From Stomoxys calcitrans (taxonomy: Eukaryota > Arthropoda > Insecta > Diptera > Muscidae): a stretch of DNA of 64,000 bases. The notes beneath the pieces were generated by a model. That model had not been told where the DNA came from. It made no database searches and was given only the letters and a program-made list of their open reading frames with translations. Of the stretch, positions 10,903 through 22,869 are shown piece by piece; the first letter of the stretch is position 1; the number at the start of each line of letters is the position of its first letter. The stretch lies in NCBI RefSeq assembly GCF_963082655.1, contig NC_081554.1, positions 120,665,869-120,729,868 of the forward strand, read 5' to 3'. Position numbers and translations under genes: made by a program.

Positions 10903-12262
10903 CATAGCCGCAGTGGCTGCCTCACACTAAATCTGTACGTCATTTGGTCGGATATCTAGAATTGTCTCCAGTGCCCTGGTGGGTGTGGTCCTCATCGCTC
11001 CGTCCATGCCAAGACAACATGTTCTCTAAACCTGTTGTATTGTCCTTATGTTGCACTTTTTCTCCACAGCAGTCTACCAAACAACTGAGGCGTAATTAAG
11101 TATTGGTCTAATCATGCTCCTGTAGAGCCAGTGAACTATCCTCGAATTCAGGCCTCATTTCGACCCTCGTCTACATAGTTCCCAACATCTGTGAGTCTTC
11201 GCAGTACGCTCCTTAATGTGACCTTCCAATTCAGTTTCCTGTCCAAGATCACACCTAAGTATTTGTCCTTGACCCACCTTCGTCTTCCCCGTGAACAGGC
11301 ATATTTCAGTCTTCTCTGGGTTAACATTGAGACCTCTTGGTCTAGCCCAGTCATATGCCATATGCAAGACCCTTTCGGCCCTTCTGCATAGCTGGTTCGG
11401 ATCCTTACCCCTTAGAAGTATTATAACATATTATAACATATAACAGCATCCGTAATAGGTCATTTATGGTGGTATCCCATAGGAGTGATGATAAAATGCC
11501 CCCCTGTGACGTGTCTTGTGCCACTTTCTCCTTTATATTAATATCATGGGACGCACAATCTATTCACCTGTTCCTTAGCATATGGTTTATCCAGTCTTTA
11601 AGAACCGGGTCTACCCGGTGCTGGTCGGAAGATTGGATCAATGTGTCGGTCCGCACAGTGTTAAAAGCCCCCTCGATGTTAATGCATATCGCCAGTGTGT
11701 ACGTTTTGGCATCGAAGGATTCTTCTATTTTATGCACAAACTCGTGCAGAGCAGTCTCCAACGATTTTCCCTTGACATAGGCATGCTGTTTGTATTTGAA
11801 CAGTTCGCTGGATGTCCTACTCTTTATCATGGTGTCCACAATACGTTCCATGGTTTTGAGTAGAAAGGACGTAAGGTTCATAGGTCTGTAGGCCTTTGAT
11901 GTCGCATAACTTGCCTTGCCGGGCTTGGGTATAAATACCACCCTTGCCTCCTGGCAGGCTTTCGGAGTATATGCAAGTCCCAGGCACGCCGTGAAATTAT
12001 TGGCCAGGTGGGGCGCCAGATAGTCTGGGAGTCCCATCTCCCTGCCCCACTACTGTTACATTCGACGTTGGCAACTCTGGGGAAAATATATAATTAAAAT
12101 TTTTGTGACAAATAACGCCGGTCCTATAGAATAATTTGTTCCGGATCGTCCATGACTCTTTAATTAAGGCGATATGAATCTTGCCCTTGCTGATTTTCTC
12201 CTTCAGAGCATGCGTAGCAGTCTCGCTCCGGTGGAGGTTTATCTGGGTTACCTCAATCATTG
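10903..12262 (-). pseudogene. LOA-like LINE ORF2 relic (minus copy)
   Basis: Minus-strand ORF2 fragments. Upstream is an endonuclease start, Q-I-N-L-H-R-S-x-x-A-T then I-A-L-I-K-E-S-W (12260-12060). Next are reverse transcriptase motifs V-V-F-I-P-K-P-G-K, Y-R-P-M-N-L-T-S-F-L-L-K-T-M-E-R and C-I-N-I-E-G-A-F-N (12037-11564), then G-L-N-V-N-P-E-K-T-E-I-C (11370-11150). The endonuclease is largely deleted, and frames shift repeatedly. The 'EGAFN' box and the N-P-x-K-T segment are typical of LOA/R1-group elements. Its ORF1 lies immediately upstream. A plus-strand relative is at 55510-59460. Confidence 0.7.
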
Positions 12263-12990
12263 GTCCTCTTTCTTGGTATTGACTTTCCTGTCACTGCACT
12301 GCCTGATGCCATCGTATTAGGTTCTTTGCCTATCCTAGTCTTCCGAATCTTTATATGGTAGGTAATGGTTCCACCGTCGAGTCCCTGTTCGTTAGGCTGT
12401 ATTGAGTTTCCATTCCCTGTACTGACTGATGTTTCAATAGTAGGATCTTCGCCTATCTTAGTCTTCCAAATCATAAGTAAAAAGGTTTCTTGGGAGTAGT
12501 TGAAGGTACCACCGTCGGCTCCCTGTTCGTTAGGCTGCATTGAGACTCTTGTCGCTGCGCTGCCTAATGTTTCAATATTAGGATCTTTACCTATTCTAGT
12601 CTTCCAGATATTTAAGTCGTTGATGGTTCTGACGTCGGGTCCCTGTTACTTAGGCTGTGTTAGGTCTCTCGCCATTGCACTGCCTGATATTTTAGTATTA
12701 GGATCTTTGTGTATCCTAGTCTTTCCAATATTGAAAGAGGCAGTGATTGTCTCGTCGTTAGCCCCCTGTTCGTTTGGCAGTGTTCAGCCACCGGTCAATG
12801 CACGGCCTGATGTCTCAGTATGAGGATTTCTGCCTATCCTAGTCTTCCCAATCTTGAAAAAGACAGCCTTGCTTCCGTAGTGCGCCATGGATTTAGTTTT
12901 AGCCAAACTCGTCACGGAGACTTGATCAATACCAACCACAATGCGAGTTGCTTCCTCCTTCCCTCCCTGTGGAAAACCTCCCACTTCTCC
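12253..12990 (-). pseudogene. LOA-like LINE ORF1 with coding tandem repeats
   Basis: Minus-strand ORF1 relic. The N-terminal piece (about 12984-12900) has V-V-G-I-D-Q-V-S-V-T-S-L-A, shared with the plus copy at 55930-55995. It is followed by about five imperfect repeats of ~40 residues (115-140 bp), each with a K-T-R-I-G-K-x-P-N block and a Q-P-N-E-Q-G-x-D-G-G-T block. Several units stay open in different frames. This is not a host gene; the repeats have no function I can name. Confidence 0.65.
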
Positions 12991-13129
12991 GCCAAACTAA
13001 ACCTTGGTTTATCTTGCACAGATGGACGTTTGCACCGACGAAGAGTATCAGATCGATGTAGATCCTATGGCTAAGAGGACACATGTACAAATGCGTATAA
13101 CCCGGTCGGACGATACACCCATATTTTGA
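12991..13129. other. Junction between LINE relic and Gypsy fragment
   Basis: Short spacer. Sequence resembles the start of a Gypsy pol region at its right end, but I cannot align it further. Confidence 0.35.
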
Positions 13130-13500
13130 TGGCAGCGAAAGCCGAAAATTAACGTCTTTTGTTTTGCACAGCGGACAATTCCAATTTCTGAAAGTGCCGT
13201 TTGGACTTACCAACACACCAATCGTTTTTCAACGGCATGTAAATGCGATATTTAAAGATTTGACACGTGAAGGTATAGCGTTACCATATGTTGGTGATAT
13301 TATCGTTCCAGCCAAGATCGAAGACGAAGCGTTATCTAATTTGGAAAGAGTTCTGAACACCTGCAAGGAATATGGATTAGAACTTAACATTAAGAAATGT
13401 CACCTTTTGAAAAGAAGAATTCAGTTTCTTGGCAACATTTATTTTGATTTTTCCAATTCGCCAACGGTTTCAATAGGATTAAAGTCCGGTGATAGAGGTC
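13130..13500 (+). pseudogene. Gypsy (Ty3-like) reverse transcriptase fragment
   Basis: Open from about 13130. Shows the Gypsy RT core: F-x-F-L-K-V-P-F-G-L-T-N-T-P, F-Q-R-H-V-N-A-I-F, then a catalytic box Y-V-G-D where active elements have Y-V/L-D-D, and L-N-I-K-K-C-H-L-L after it. The first catalytic Asp of the box is replaced by Gly, so it is dead. Protease, RNase H, integrase and LTRs are not seen nearby; downstream sequence changes abruptly near 13480. Confidence 0.75.
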
Positions 13501-13559
13501 AAATTGACTCAATTCAAATACAATTTGTTCATCTTTGCGAAATATTTTGATTGAAAGTG

Positions 13560-13800
13560 CTGCAAAGTCCTACATGCGCCCATGAATAGGATATCTCTTA
13601 TAGTGCACAAAATATGTAATCTTTTGGGTGGCCGCTCATCCAATAGTAAAGGTATTTGGGAATTGAATACGAATTTGATATCAAAATTTGGCACCATATA
13701 TTTCTTGGGCCACCACTGCCCAAAAACGCTCCCTCCGCTAAAAGCCTCTCAAAATAAAAAATAGTGGTATATATTTATTCTCAAGTGTAGAATAAAAATT
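13560..13800 (-). repeat. Family C fragment
   Basis: About two monomers of the family C array in reverse orientation, with 'GATATCAAAATTTGG' and 'AAAGGTATTTGGGA' words. Truncated at both ends. Confidence 0.6.
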
Positions 13801-13843
13801 TGGAAAAAATTTTCAAGCGTAAATCTGCCGAAACTGCCGCAAT

Positions 13844-14188
13844 TTAGCGTTCGATATTCGTACGAAGTTCATCAATCGTCGCTGGCTTGTTGGCATAGAC
13901 CCAAGACAAATTTAACAGGTAGGAACGTTCTCCAAACTTGGTTTCCAATAAATTGATTGTGACATTCCCTGTGTAGCTTGTGGCGCCGTCCTGTTGGGAC
14001 CACATGTCCTCGAAGTCCATATCTTCCAATTGGGGCCAAAAATATTCTGTTATCATTGAACGGTAGCGCTTTCCAGTCGCAGTAAAATGCCGGTCTTGAT
14101 CATCACGGAAGAAGTACGGCCCAATGACGCCGCCGGCCCATAAACCACACCAAACCGTAATTTTTTTCGGGATTGAATTATGACTCAT
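13844..14188 (-). pseudogene. Tc1/mariner transposase C-terminal fragment
   Basis: Minus-strand frame reading I-T-V-W-C-G-L-W-A-G-G-V-I-G-P-Y-F-F, then a W-S-Q-Q-D-G-A-T segment with the second catalytic Asp, and a C-terminal R-S-Y-L-L-N-L-S-W piece. It belongs to the same transposase group as the fold-back derivative at 5737-6343 but is a different copy. About 115 residues remain; the N-terminal half and the terminal inverted repeats are gone. Confidence 0.7.
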
Positions 14189-14199
14189 GGAGTACGTGT

Positions 14200-15150
14200 A
14201 GATAGCTTAGCGGTCTGCTTTTGTAGCATCCCTGTTTAAAACCTCTTTATAACATATGTCTAAATCAAATCCGACTTTAATTTATAATGCTTATTAAAAT
14301 ATCGAGCAGAACCTTGCAAGATTTTCTAACGATAGGACCTAAATTGTTGCTGCTACAGTCTTAAAAGTGTATATAGGCTAAAATATATATAAGGGAGCTA
14401 TATAAATTTACATATAACCGATTTTGATAAAATTTTGGACATTGTTGGGACAAAAAATGAAACACCTTATGCAAAATTTTGTAAAGATCGGATCAAAATT
14501 GCGGCTACTACGGTTGAAAATTCCATATCGGTTGAAAGACATATATGGGCGCAATATATATAGACCTTGAACGATTTTCATAAAATTTTGCACACACATT
14601 GGGAGTCATGTGAAACAGCTCATGCTAAGTTTTGTAAAGATATGACCTTAATCGTTTCTTATAGAATCTCAAAAGGCCTCATCGGAAGATAGATATATAT
14701 GGGAGCTATATCTAAATCTATATCTAAATCTAAAAATCGATTCATATGAAATTCATCCGAAATTCGGGTAGCCGTAAGAGGATCCGTTGTACCAAATTTT
14801 GTTACAATCGTTTAACAAATTACTATTTATTTAATTATATGTGGAAATCGGACCAACATATATATGGGAGCTATATCCAAATCTGAACCGATTTTGTCCA
14901 ATTTCAAAAGGCTTCGTCTCTACTCCGAAAAAATGTATGTACCAAATTTGAAGAGGATCCGATGAAAATGCGACTTGCACTTTGTACACAAATTAACTTG
15001 AACAGACAGACGGACATAGCTAAAACGAATCAGAAAGTGATTCTGAGTCGATCGGTACACTTATTAATGGGTCTATATCTCTTCCTTCTGGGTGTTACAA
15101 ACAAATGCACTAAGTTACAATACCCTGTACCGCAGTGGTGGTTTAGAGTA
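14200..15150 (+). repeat. Family B repeat copy
   Basis: Diverged ~110-150 bp monomers with 'TATATGGGAGCTATAT', 'AAATTTTGTAAAGATCGGA' and 'AAGGCCATATCGGATG'-like words. It ends in a conserved tail (about 14980-15130) with 'GAATCAGAAAGTGATTCT' and 'AACAAATGCAC'. The same arrangement and tail occur at 22870-23930. Confidence 0.65.
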
Positions 15151-15599
15151 TAATTTACGCCGCTATTACCAAAACTTAACGCAGCCTTAAAGTAGGTTTT
15201 TGCCGTTCTATAAAGAGAATAAAACAGTTTAATGGAAATTTAAAAAATATTCATTTATTTTTGTTTTGTTTTTTAAGTTTGGTATATGAACATGGTCGAT
15301 TGAAATTATACAAAGTGCAACACTATGATGGGATGGGAGCAACATTTGCAAAATGTTGTTCCGTATATGTAAAATTTTTTCCTTGAATCGATATCACCAT
15401 AAGGGACTTTGGTGGAGAGTATGATCATACTTCCAAATTTAGAATAACGTTGATCCAGTCACTTCGGAAGAATTTTTTTTACTACAAAATTTCAACAAAA
15501 TTTCTTTTAAAGTCAAAATTTAAATGAACTTTTCTCCAAAAAAAATTTCTGTGAAATATTTTCTAAAGACAAAATCGGGGATCGGAGGATTTTCATATT
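15151..15599. other. Noncoding AT-rich DNA
   Basis: No gene. The last ~120 bp contain family E-like 'AAATTTCAACAAAATTT' words. Confidence 0.45.
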
Positions 15600-15785
15600 A
15601 TATTTGTGTGGTTCAAAGGTTAGCATGCCTGCTTATTGTACCAAAACGCCCGGATTAAATCCCGCCGGCGAGAAACCTTAAAAGATTTTTCAGCTGTCCC
15701 CTTATCATTGAGCTTAATTTTGAATCCGGCAGCATTCAATTGATGTTGTGAGAAGTTATTTTCCCTCTAATTTGTTCCATAATGC
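15600..15785 (+). mobile_element. tRNA-derived SINE
   Basis: A tRNA-like head with a degenerate A box (TGGTTCAAAGGTTAGC) and a B-box-like GGATTAAATCCC is followed by the family body 'TTTTTCAGC' and 'CCTTATCATTGAGCTTAA', then 'TGTGAGAAGTT'. An internal segment present in other copies is missing. The same family occurs at 19616-19790, 28380-28575, 53130-53300, 55235-55390 and 57040-57105. Confidence 0.65.
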
Positions 15786-16469
15786 GATATTTGGGAAACA
15801 ATATACCATGTTGCATTTTTTGGAATTTTGGCCGAGATAGGCTTGTATCTTGCGATTTACGAAGATATTTGTGATTCAATTTCCATTTTAATGCATGATT
15901 TGGATGAGTGATAAAATTTACAACGATTTTGCGACCAAGAATGTTCAAATCCGATTATCAAGCAAAAAGTTACACAGTTTGAAAATTTAAAATTTTTCTG
16001 CATTTTTGTTCAAAAATAGTATTTCCATTGTTTAGTCTTTGTTGAAAAGGGTGCTTAAATATTATAACTTTTTCTTTTTGTTTTGTAAATAGGACATGTC
16101 GAAGATGTGTTTTAAGTAAAATTTGAACAACATATGTCAACGTAAACGGGTATTATATGTACTACAATATAGGCAATTTTTTTTTATCAAACTATTAAAA
16201 ATTGCTTCGAGTTCTCAAAACGCAGAGCGCAGACCCCCATTCGGGTTAATGTTTTTTACTTCAATTGTCCCCTAAGCCAATGGAAATTTTTTTTTGCACC
16301 AAACAATATTTATACCCTCCATAGCCAATTTACTAAACAATGCCGATATGAAAACTATTTTTGCCCAAAATGGGTATATTGGGTATTTTTGTAAACAAAT
16401 TCGGGCAGTACTTATTCTTTTGTTTTCTTACGACACTTTTATCTCAAAAAATCAAAAATTACTGCCATA
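15786..16469. other. Noncoding AT-rich DNA
   Basis: No gene or recognisable element; poly-A/T runs only. Confidence 0.45.
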
Positions 16470-18975
16470 CGGGAAGTGCGATGGACCGGGAAGGTCAGCA
16501 CATCAACACCGAGAGGTGACGCCCTATATTATAGCTGCCATGAAACTAGGCATGAATTTGGCTGTGGATATGTGGTTAGTCTGAGACTGAAACACAAAAT
16601 TCTTCAACATCAGCCTTATTTAAGCCAATGCCTCGCCGGAAGACAAGGACGAACATATCAAGGATATTTTCTACGAGCGCGTAGAAAGTAAATATAACAT
16701 CTGTTCCGCGCATGGAATTAAAATCGCTCTGGGAGATTTTAATGCGAAAATTGGAATGGAAAATATCTTTGGCCCATCAGTCGGAAAATTTAGCCTACAA
16801 GAAGAAACTTCCAATAATGGATTGCGGCAAGGAACTTTCAATAATGGATTGCCGCGGCAAAGAACATGGTAGTTAGCACATACACACGGTCACATGGCTG
16901 TCACCCGATCAAAACGTGCGAAACCAAATAAATCAAGTTCTGGTAGATGGAAGGCATTCAACCAGCGTGTTAGATGTACGATCGATCCGTGGAGCGAATA
17001 TAGATTCCGATCATTACCTTGTTGCAGCAAAGGTTCGCATCGGTTGGACATGGCGAAGAAAGTACGATCTGACACTGCACGGAAGCTGGACATTGAAAAG
17101 CTGCAAACACAACAAATGGCAGCGGCATACTCCACTCGACTGACCCAACTGCTTAATGAAAGCACTCCTTGTTCTGCAGTGGCAAACTATTGCCCACTCC
17201 ATGGAAAATGCTGCGAAATCCGTACCTGGCTACCGGAAGCTTCCTTCAAGAAACCCATGGTGACGCCATGGCCAAGAGTATCGAGATGCTACTGAGGCCA
17301 AGAATGCGACATATAGAACAATCGATTCGAGGGGCAAATGTCGATTCGGATCATTACCTTGTTGCAGCAAAGGTTCGCACACGCCTTATTGTGTCGAGAA
17401 ACGTGCCGCAAACACACTAGGTGGCAATGGCATACTCCACTAGGCTGATCCAATTGCTTGTAGAAAGCACTCCATGGAAAGAGCCGCAACATCCGTACTT
17501 GGGTACCAAAGCCGTCCCTTAAGGAAACCATGGTACGACCAGTACTGCTAGAAAGCTAATTAAGGCAAGAATGCGGCATACAGGGCAATCTTACAGTAAG
17601 GAGCAACGCGGAAAGACGTGAGTGTGAGCGAATCGAGATGTTCAGGAGCCAGTATGAGGTCCGAAAATTCTACCAAAGAATTAAATATCAAACCTATAGC
17701 TTTGGTACAGGCACATCCTCCTACAGAGACAACGAAGGAAATCTGATAACTGATACAGAAAGTGTGCTGAGATATGGAAAGAACACTTTTCTCAGCTGCT
17801 GGTATCCGATGATGGTGGCCATGAGTATACCACAGAACCAATCCCTAATGTCGGTATAGAATGTGTACCAACTAGTCAAAAGGAGGTCCACGTAGCAGCT
17901 ACCTGGATGACAAAAATTAGGCAATAAGAGCCGATGGGTTGCCGGCTGAACTGTTTAAGACCGGAGGAGACATTCACCGGCATATGCACCATCATCTTAA
18001 TTTTGATGTTTAGAATCTCTGCATACTATGTGCCGTACACAAGAAAGGGCACAAGACAGTTTGTGTCAACTACAGACGAATAAGTCTCCTCCCCATCGCA
18101 TACAAGATACTATCGAGCGTACTGTGTAAAAGATTAAAGTCTCAAGTGAACGAAATAATTGGACCCTATTAGTGTGGTTTTAGACCTGATTAATTTATCA
18201 TAGACCAGATATTTACACTGCGCCGAATATTGGAAAAGACCCGAGAGGTACTAAACAATACCTACCATATTTTCGTTGACTACAAAGCCGCCTTCGGCAG
18301 CCCTATACGTTCAAGCCATGTCTGAATTTAGTATCCTTGCAAAACTGGTACGACTATGCAGGATGACGCTTACTGATACACGCTCCTGACTTGAAATAAG
18401 ATAGAACCTCTCCGAACCGTGCAATATCAAACGAAGTTTTAGACAAGGAGACAGCCTTTAGTGTGATCTCTTTAATATCCTGCTAAAGAGAAGATTATGG
18501 GAGATATGCTTCTCGCCTATGCCGACGGCATCGATATTACGGGTGGGTCACCGGAAGAAGCAATTGCCGCCTTTGAAAGTATCGAAAGAGAATCGACGAA
18601 AATGGGGTTGGCAGTTAATAGAGATAACACAAAGTGGATTCTATCAACTTCCAAAAATCCTGTAAAGAAAATGGAAAAAGTTGAGATAGTAATCAACTTT
18701 ATTTACCCCGGCATCGACGTAACCGAAATAAATGACACCAGTTTCGAAATAAAACGAAATATTATATTGGCTAACAGATGCTACTTTGGATTGAGCAATT
18801 CGAAACACTGATACTACCCGCGCTGTTATATGCCTCCGAAGCATGGGAACTTGGGAAAGCGGTTGAGGCAGAATTTGGAGTGTGTGAGAGGAAAATCCTT
18901 CGTAAAAGATATGGACGAGTTTGCGTTTATGGAGAATATAAGCGTCGTATGAAAGAGAAATGACTGTACATGCCA
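16470..18975 (+). pseudogene. Decayed RTE-like LINE
   Basis: Plus-strand endonuclease-RT polyprotein broken in many frames. Endonuclease: a G-D-F-N-A-K-I-G block near 16733, then N-Q-I-N-x-V-L-V-D-G-R-H and R-G-A-N-I-D-S-D-H-Y-L-V-A-A-K (about 16915-17035). A linker carries F-Y-Q-R-I and an R-D-x-E-G-N-L block. RT: Y-R-R-I-S-L-L-P-I-A-Y-K-I-L (about 18070), D-Y-K-A-A-F-G, and L-A-Y-A-D-G-I-D-I (18507, the D-D box changed to D-G). A ~330-bp piece of the endonuclease region is duplicated at about 17310-17470. The clade call is tentative. Confidence 0.65.
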
Positions 18976-19545
18976 ATACCGCCTGGTATTGTTTTGTTCG
19001 CATCATTGCCAAAGATTTTTATTCCATTTGGTATCAATTCAATAGCAGACAAATGAGACTATTAAGAATTGACATTATATTTATATTCTTATCATCGCGC
19101 CAGAATCGCTGTTGAGCTTTGTATTTAAAATATTGTCGCTATTATATAATATTTGTTAAAGAAGTAGATAAAATGTTTTAATACAAATTGAGTGAGTAAA
19201 AATCTGTTCAAATACTCGAAAGCGGTAAAAATGGAAATTGTACATATTCTAAGGACATTCTACGTCAAAAACATTATAGTCCATTGTGTGGGACGCGATG
19301 CTGTGTTGGTGTATTCGTATGAAAACCACTTCTGGAAATCGATGGATATGGAATAATTTACTGAATACAAAGAATTGAGGTTGGTCACGATGTAACATTA
19401 TTTTTTGTAATTATAAAGTTATAAAGCTAGTATCAAACGGTACTTATCATTCTATGGTTCATATCATACCATACCATACCATCCGGTATTGTTTCTGTAC
19501 CATACGGTATTGAAAGCACGTTTGGTATCAACTTTTCTCTGGGTA
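18976..19545. repeat. Unclassified insertion within the RTE-like LINE
   Basis: The LINE frame breaks off after R-R-M-K-E-K (about 18960) and resumes with W-L-G-H-V-V-R-I-D-E at about 19570. The ~570 bp between are noncoding, begin with a small hairpin (CAATACCGCCTGGTATTG) and end with several CGGTATTG/ATACCATACC words. Suggestive of a small inserted element, boundaries not exact. Confidence 0.4.
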
Positions 19546-19615
19546 TAGTTAAGCGTATCAAAATAAAATGGTTGTGTTGGCTAGGTCATGTTGTCAGAAT
19601 AGATGAAGAACCCCC
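19546..19615 (+). pseudogene. C-terminal scrap of the RTE-like LINE
   Basis: Reads R-I-K-I-K-W-L-C-W-L-G-H-V-V-R-I-D-E, the near-terminal motif of the polyprotein of this LINE group. Immediately followed by a SINE in reverse orientation. Confidence 0.6.
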
Positions 19616-19790
19616 TGCAAAATGCAAATTTGCCCATGGACGCTCCATTAAGGAACAGGGGTAAGCTTCTCATATATCAATGAGTGCTGTGCGATTGAAG
19701 TTTTAGGCTCTGTGATAAGGGGCCTCATTTTTATAACCGAGTCTGAACGGCGTCCTGCAGTGCGACACAACTTTTTTCTAAAGAGTTTTT
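19616..19790 (-). mobile_element. SINE, 5'-truncated
   Basis: Reverse complement contains the SINE body: GTTCAGACTCGGTTATAAAA-like and CCTTATCACAGAGC words, then CACTCATTGATATATGAGAAG and the 3' end CCTGTTCCTTAATGGAGCG. The tRNA-like head is missing. Confidence 0.7.
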
Positions 19791-20281
19791 CTAAAATAAA
19801 ATGAAAATTTCTCTAAAGCCCAAAGTGAAACAAAATTTTTAAGATTTTTCATTTTGAACAAAATATTATTAAGTTTTCATGATATTTTATCTCTTTTTAA
19901 TTTTTCATGTTTTTTGCCTGTTAGGGCGAGATCATTAAATTTTAAAATTTTTGTTTGTTTCTCTTTCGAGACGAGCTCAATGATCGGAGATGCAAATGGA
20001 AAAGGAAATCCAAAGATAGCAACACACTCCAACCACTATGGGACGCGTTTTGTCTTTGGTTAGAAGACGTTATGTCTTTGGTTAGAAGACTTTAATATTT
20101 CTACGTACAGATACATAAATACAAAAGATTTCACATTAAAAAACAGAAATTTCAAGTTAACCCTGGTTTATGCAATAGATTAATTTTGCAAATAATGAAT
20201 TCCTTTAACCCTACGTAAAATAAATTGTGGTTCAAATTTGATAAGTCAAATTCCCAAAATGTTAACAAAAAACAAGATAAA
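19791..20281. other. Dispersed repeat and noncoding DNA
   Basis: The section at 19890-20065 matches 3915-4185 in reverse orientation (TCTCTTTCGAGACGAG, CAATGATCGGAGATG and TGGGACGCGTTTT). The remainder has no recognisable content. Confidence 0.5.
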
Positions 20282-20770
20282 GCGCGCTAAGTTCGGCTGC
20301 GCCGAATTATAAATACCCTCCACCATGGATCGTTCTTTGCCCCGTATCTTTTTGTAGGCGAACAAAGAATAATGGATTAGAATTACTATGCTATTGGAGC
20401 TATATCAGGTTATAAATCCATCCAAGCCATACTTTGCTTGGATGTTGAAGACCATAGTAGAAGTAATTGTGTACAATTTCAGCCAATTTGGATAAGAATT
20501 GCGCCATTTAGGGGCTTAAAAAGTAAAGTCGGGAGATCGGTGAATATGGAAGCTATATCTGGTTATGGACCGATTCATACCATATTTGGGGCGTATGTTG
20601 AAGGTCATAGGAAAATTCGTTGTATAAAATCAGCCAATCAACTAAAAATGTCAGGTCGATCAGAAATATATATATACATTGTTGAGTTTCAGATCAATAT
20701 TTCGATGGGTTACAAACGGAATGAAGAAATTAGTATACCCCCATTCTATAGTGGAGGGTACAAAAATTGA
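20282..20770 (+). repeat. Family A repeat
   Basis: Starts with a short palindrome (GTTCGGCTGCGCCGAAT), then 'ATACCCTCCACCATGGATCG'. Continues with 'TATTGGAGCTATATCAGGTT' and 'GATAAGAATTGCGCC' monomers and ends in 'TATAGTGGAGGGTA'. The same unit recurs at 26937-27770 and 59660-60525 (+), and at 20800-21240 and 60656-61151 (-). Widespread muscid-type repeat; class not assigned. Confidence 0.7.
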
Positions 20771-20799
20771 ATTGATTGGGATTTGATCAGTAATCAATG

Positions 20800-21240
20800 A
20801 GCCATTTATTACTCTCCACCATAAGATGGCGGTATACTCGTACTAACTTCCTCATTCCGTTTGTTACGCATCGAAATATTGGCCTAATAAAGCCCCATAA
20901 AGTATATATATTCTTGGACGTCATGACATTTTAAATCGATCTAGCCATGTCAGTCTGTCGAAAGCAGGCTAACTTTATAAGGAGTAAAGCTGGGCGCTTG
21001 AAATTTTGCACAAATACTTCCAAATTAGAGTAAGTGGGCTAGGATAGTTAGTGGGCCATATCGCTCCATGTTTTGATATTGCTCCCATATAAACAGATCT
21101 TCGATATTGACTTCTTGAGATTTTAGAGGGCGCAATTCTTATCCGAGGTGGCTGAAACTATTTTATATCACGTTTTCTATGACGTTAAAACGATGTATGA
21201 TCCAAATCGGTTCAAAACCCCATCAGAGACGTAGCAGGGG
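20800..21240 (-). repeat. Family A repeat, inverted
   Basis: Reverse-oriented family A copy next to the plus copy at 20282-20770, beginning at the shared 3' end word 'CTCCACCATAAGATGG'. The two form an imperfect head-to-head pair. Confidence 0.65.
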
Positions 21241-22869
21241 TTTTATTTTGGGGGGGGAGGGGCACACCACCTTTTATTATAAAATCGAAAAATGCCAAAA
21301 TTCGGCGGTGACATTTGGTCATAAAATCGGAGCTGAAATTTGTACTGATTGCAAACACACTATTTATAGTAAGTGCCTTCAAAGTGTGGTTTTCTTTGCG
21401 AATATTTTAGTTTTATAGTGAAGGTTTCGGCGAAACAGCTTCAGTATTTTTATAAAATTTTTTCAAACTAGATTGATGATTTCAACAGTTTATTGTTTGT
21501 GTCGGTCTATTGATTTCAAATGACATTTATTTTCGTAAAATTTTAGGCAAACTAACTGAAAACATTATGCAACTATAATTGTTAATATTTCAAAATATAA
21601 ATGTCTACAAAATTTTACGAAGAATCATCTAGATTCCGCTTAAATGATGTCGCTAATTTGTCTTCCAACTTTATTAAAATCAGTCGAAAATCCGTTTTTG
21701 GTGGAAAAGATTTCCGTTTTTCCGGATTTTAATAAAAGTGGTATGCTATCAGTGATATTTTTGCAGTTTTTCAAAAAAATAATGGTGAAAAACTTGGGTA
21801 TTTCACTGTGAAACACGAAGTTAATACCCACCTTTTTGTAAGCATGCAATTTGACTCGTCGAATTTCATTAAAGATTTTCGGAAAATCATTATTCGCATA
21901 ATCTTTTCATTGTAAAAAGATTTTTTGGAAGAAAATCAAAATTCAAAGTATAAATTTTAAAATGTTTTAAGTAAAATTTCACTGTGCTCAAATCTTTGGT
22001 AAAAGCCAACAGACCTAACAGATTTTTACTAGAGCTTTCGAAATGGTTTAATTAGAAATAATTATTTTAAATTTTGAATTCATCTGGGTGATCATTTCGG
22101 GGTTTTAAAATTGTGTTTCCGTGTCCTTAAAACTTTTCATTTCATTGCTGATGTAATTCAAATAACTTATAATTAAATATTACTAATTATGCTTCGGAAA
22201 GGTATTCAGACTAACAAGCAAAATATTTCATTAAAAGACATTTTTTAAATAATATTTTTCTACAGATAAATTTTCAATTAAAATAATAAAACGATAATTA
22301 AGAGAAAATTCATACAGGATTATGCCTTAGAAAAATTGTTGTCTTTCGGAACGATTTTTTAAAAAAAAAAATTTTGGCTACAACTTTTAACAATTTTTCG
22401 TTTGAAACAATCACAAAATTTTTATCTTTTGAAAAAATTATATTGCGATTCGGTCCCTAAAATGAACTGCATTAACAACACAAAAATACCCAAGAATAGA
22501 GCTGCCTAAGAAAAATTCTAGCTCGAGTTAGAAAAGAGGTATCGTAATGAAATTTGGATTGGCGAAAAGTGGACGACTGAAACCAGTTACAGCAATTTTT
22601 CCCGTCATATATTGAGGGAAAATTGGCTTGTCGAAAGTCAAAAATTTTTTATTGTATATCCCAAAAATCAAACGAAAAAATCCTGGAATCCGTCTTGTTG
22701 CATTTGATGGTTTCGATATTAAAACCGGTAAGGAAAGACAAAAGTCGGGCGGGGGCAACTATATAATAGCCTACACCACCGAGAATACGTACTTCTTTCA
22801 ATACATGGAACCTTTGTTGAAATCTATTCAGACATTAATTTTGCATAGCTAGGCAAATATTAAATAAAA
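21241..22869. other. AT-rich DNA, no gene seen
   Basis: About 1.6 kb with no recognisable coding region. Poly-A/T runs and family E-like 'AAATTTT' words only. Confidence 0.45.

Noticed and set aside
20438..20770. A 110-codon frame in the family A repeat
   Set aside because: Family A copies carry different frames at the same place, so it is an accidental open frame in a repeat.
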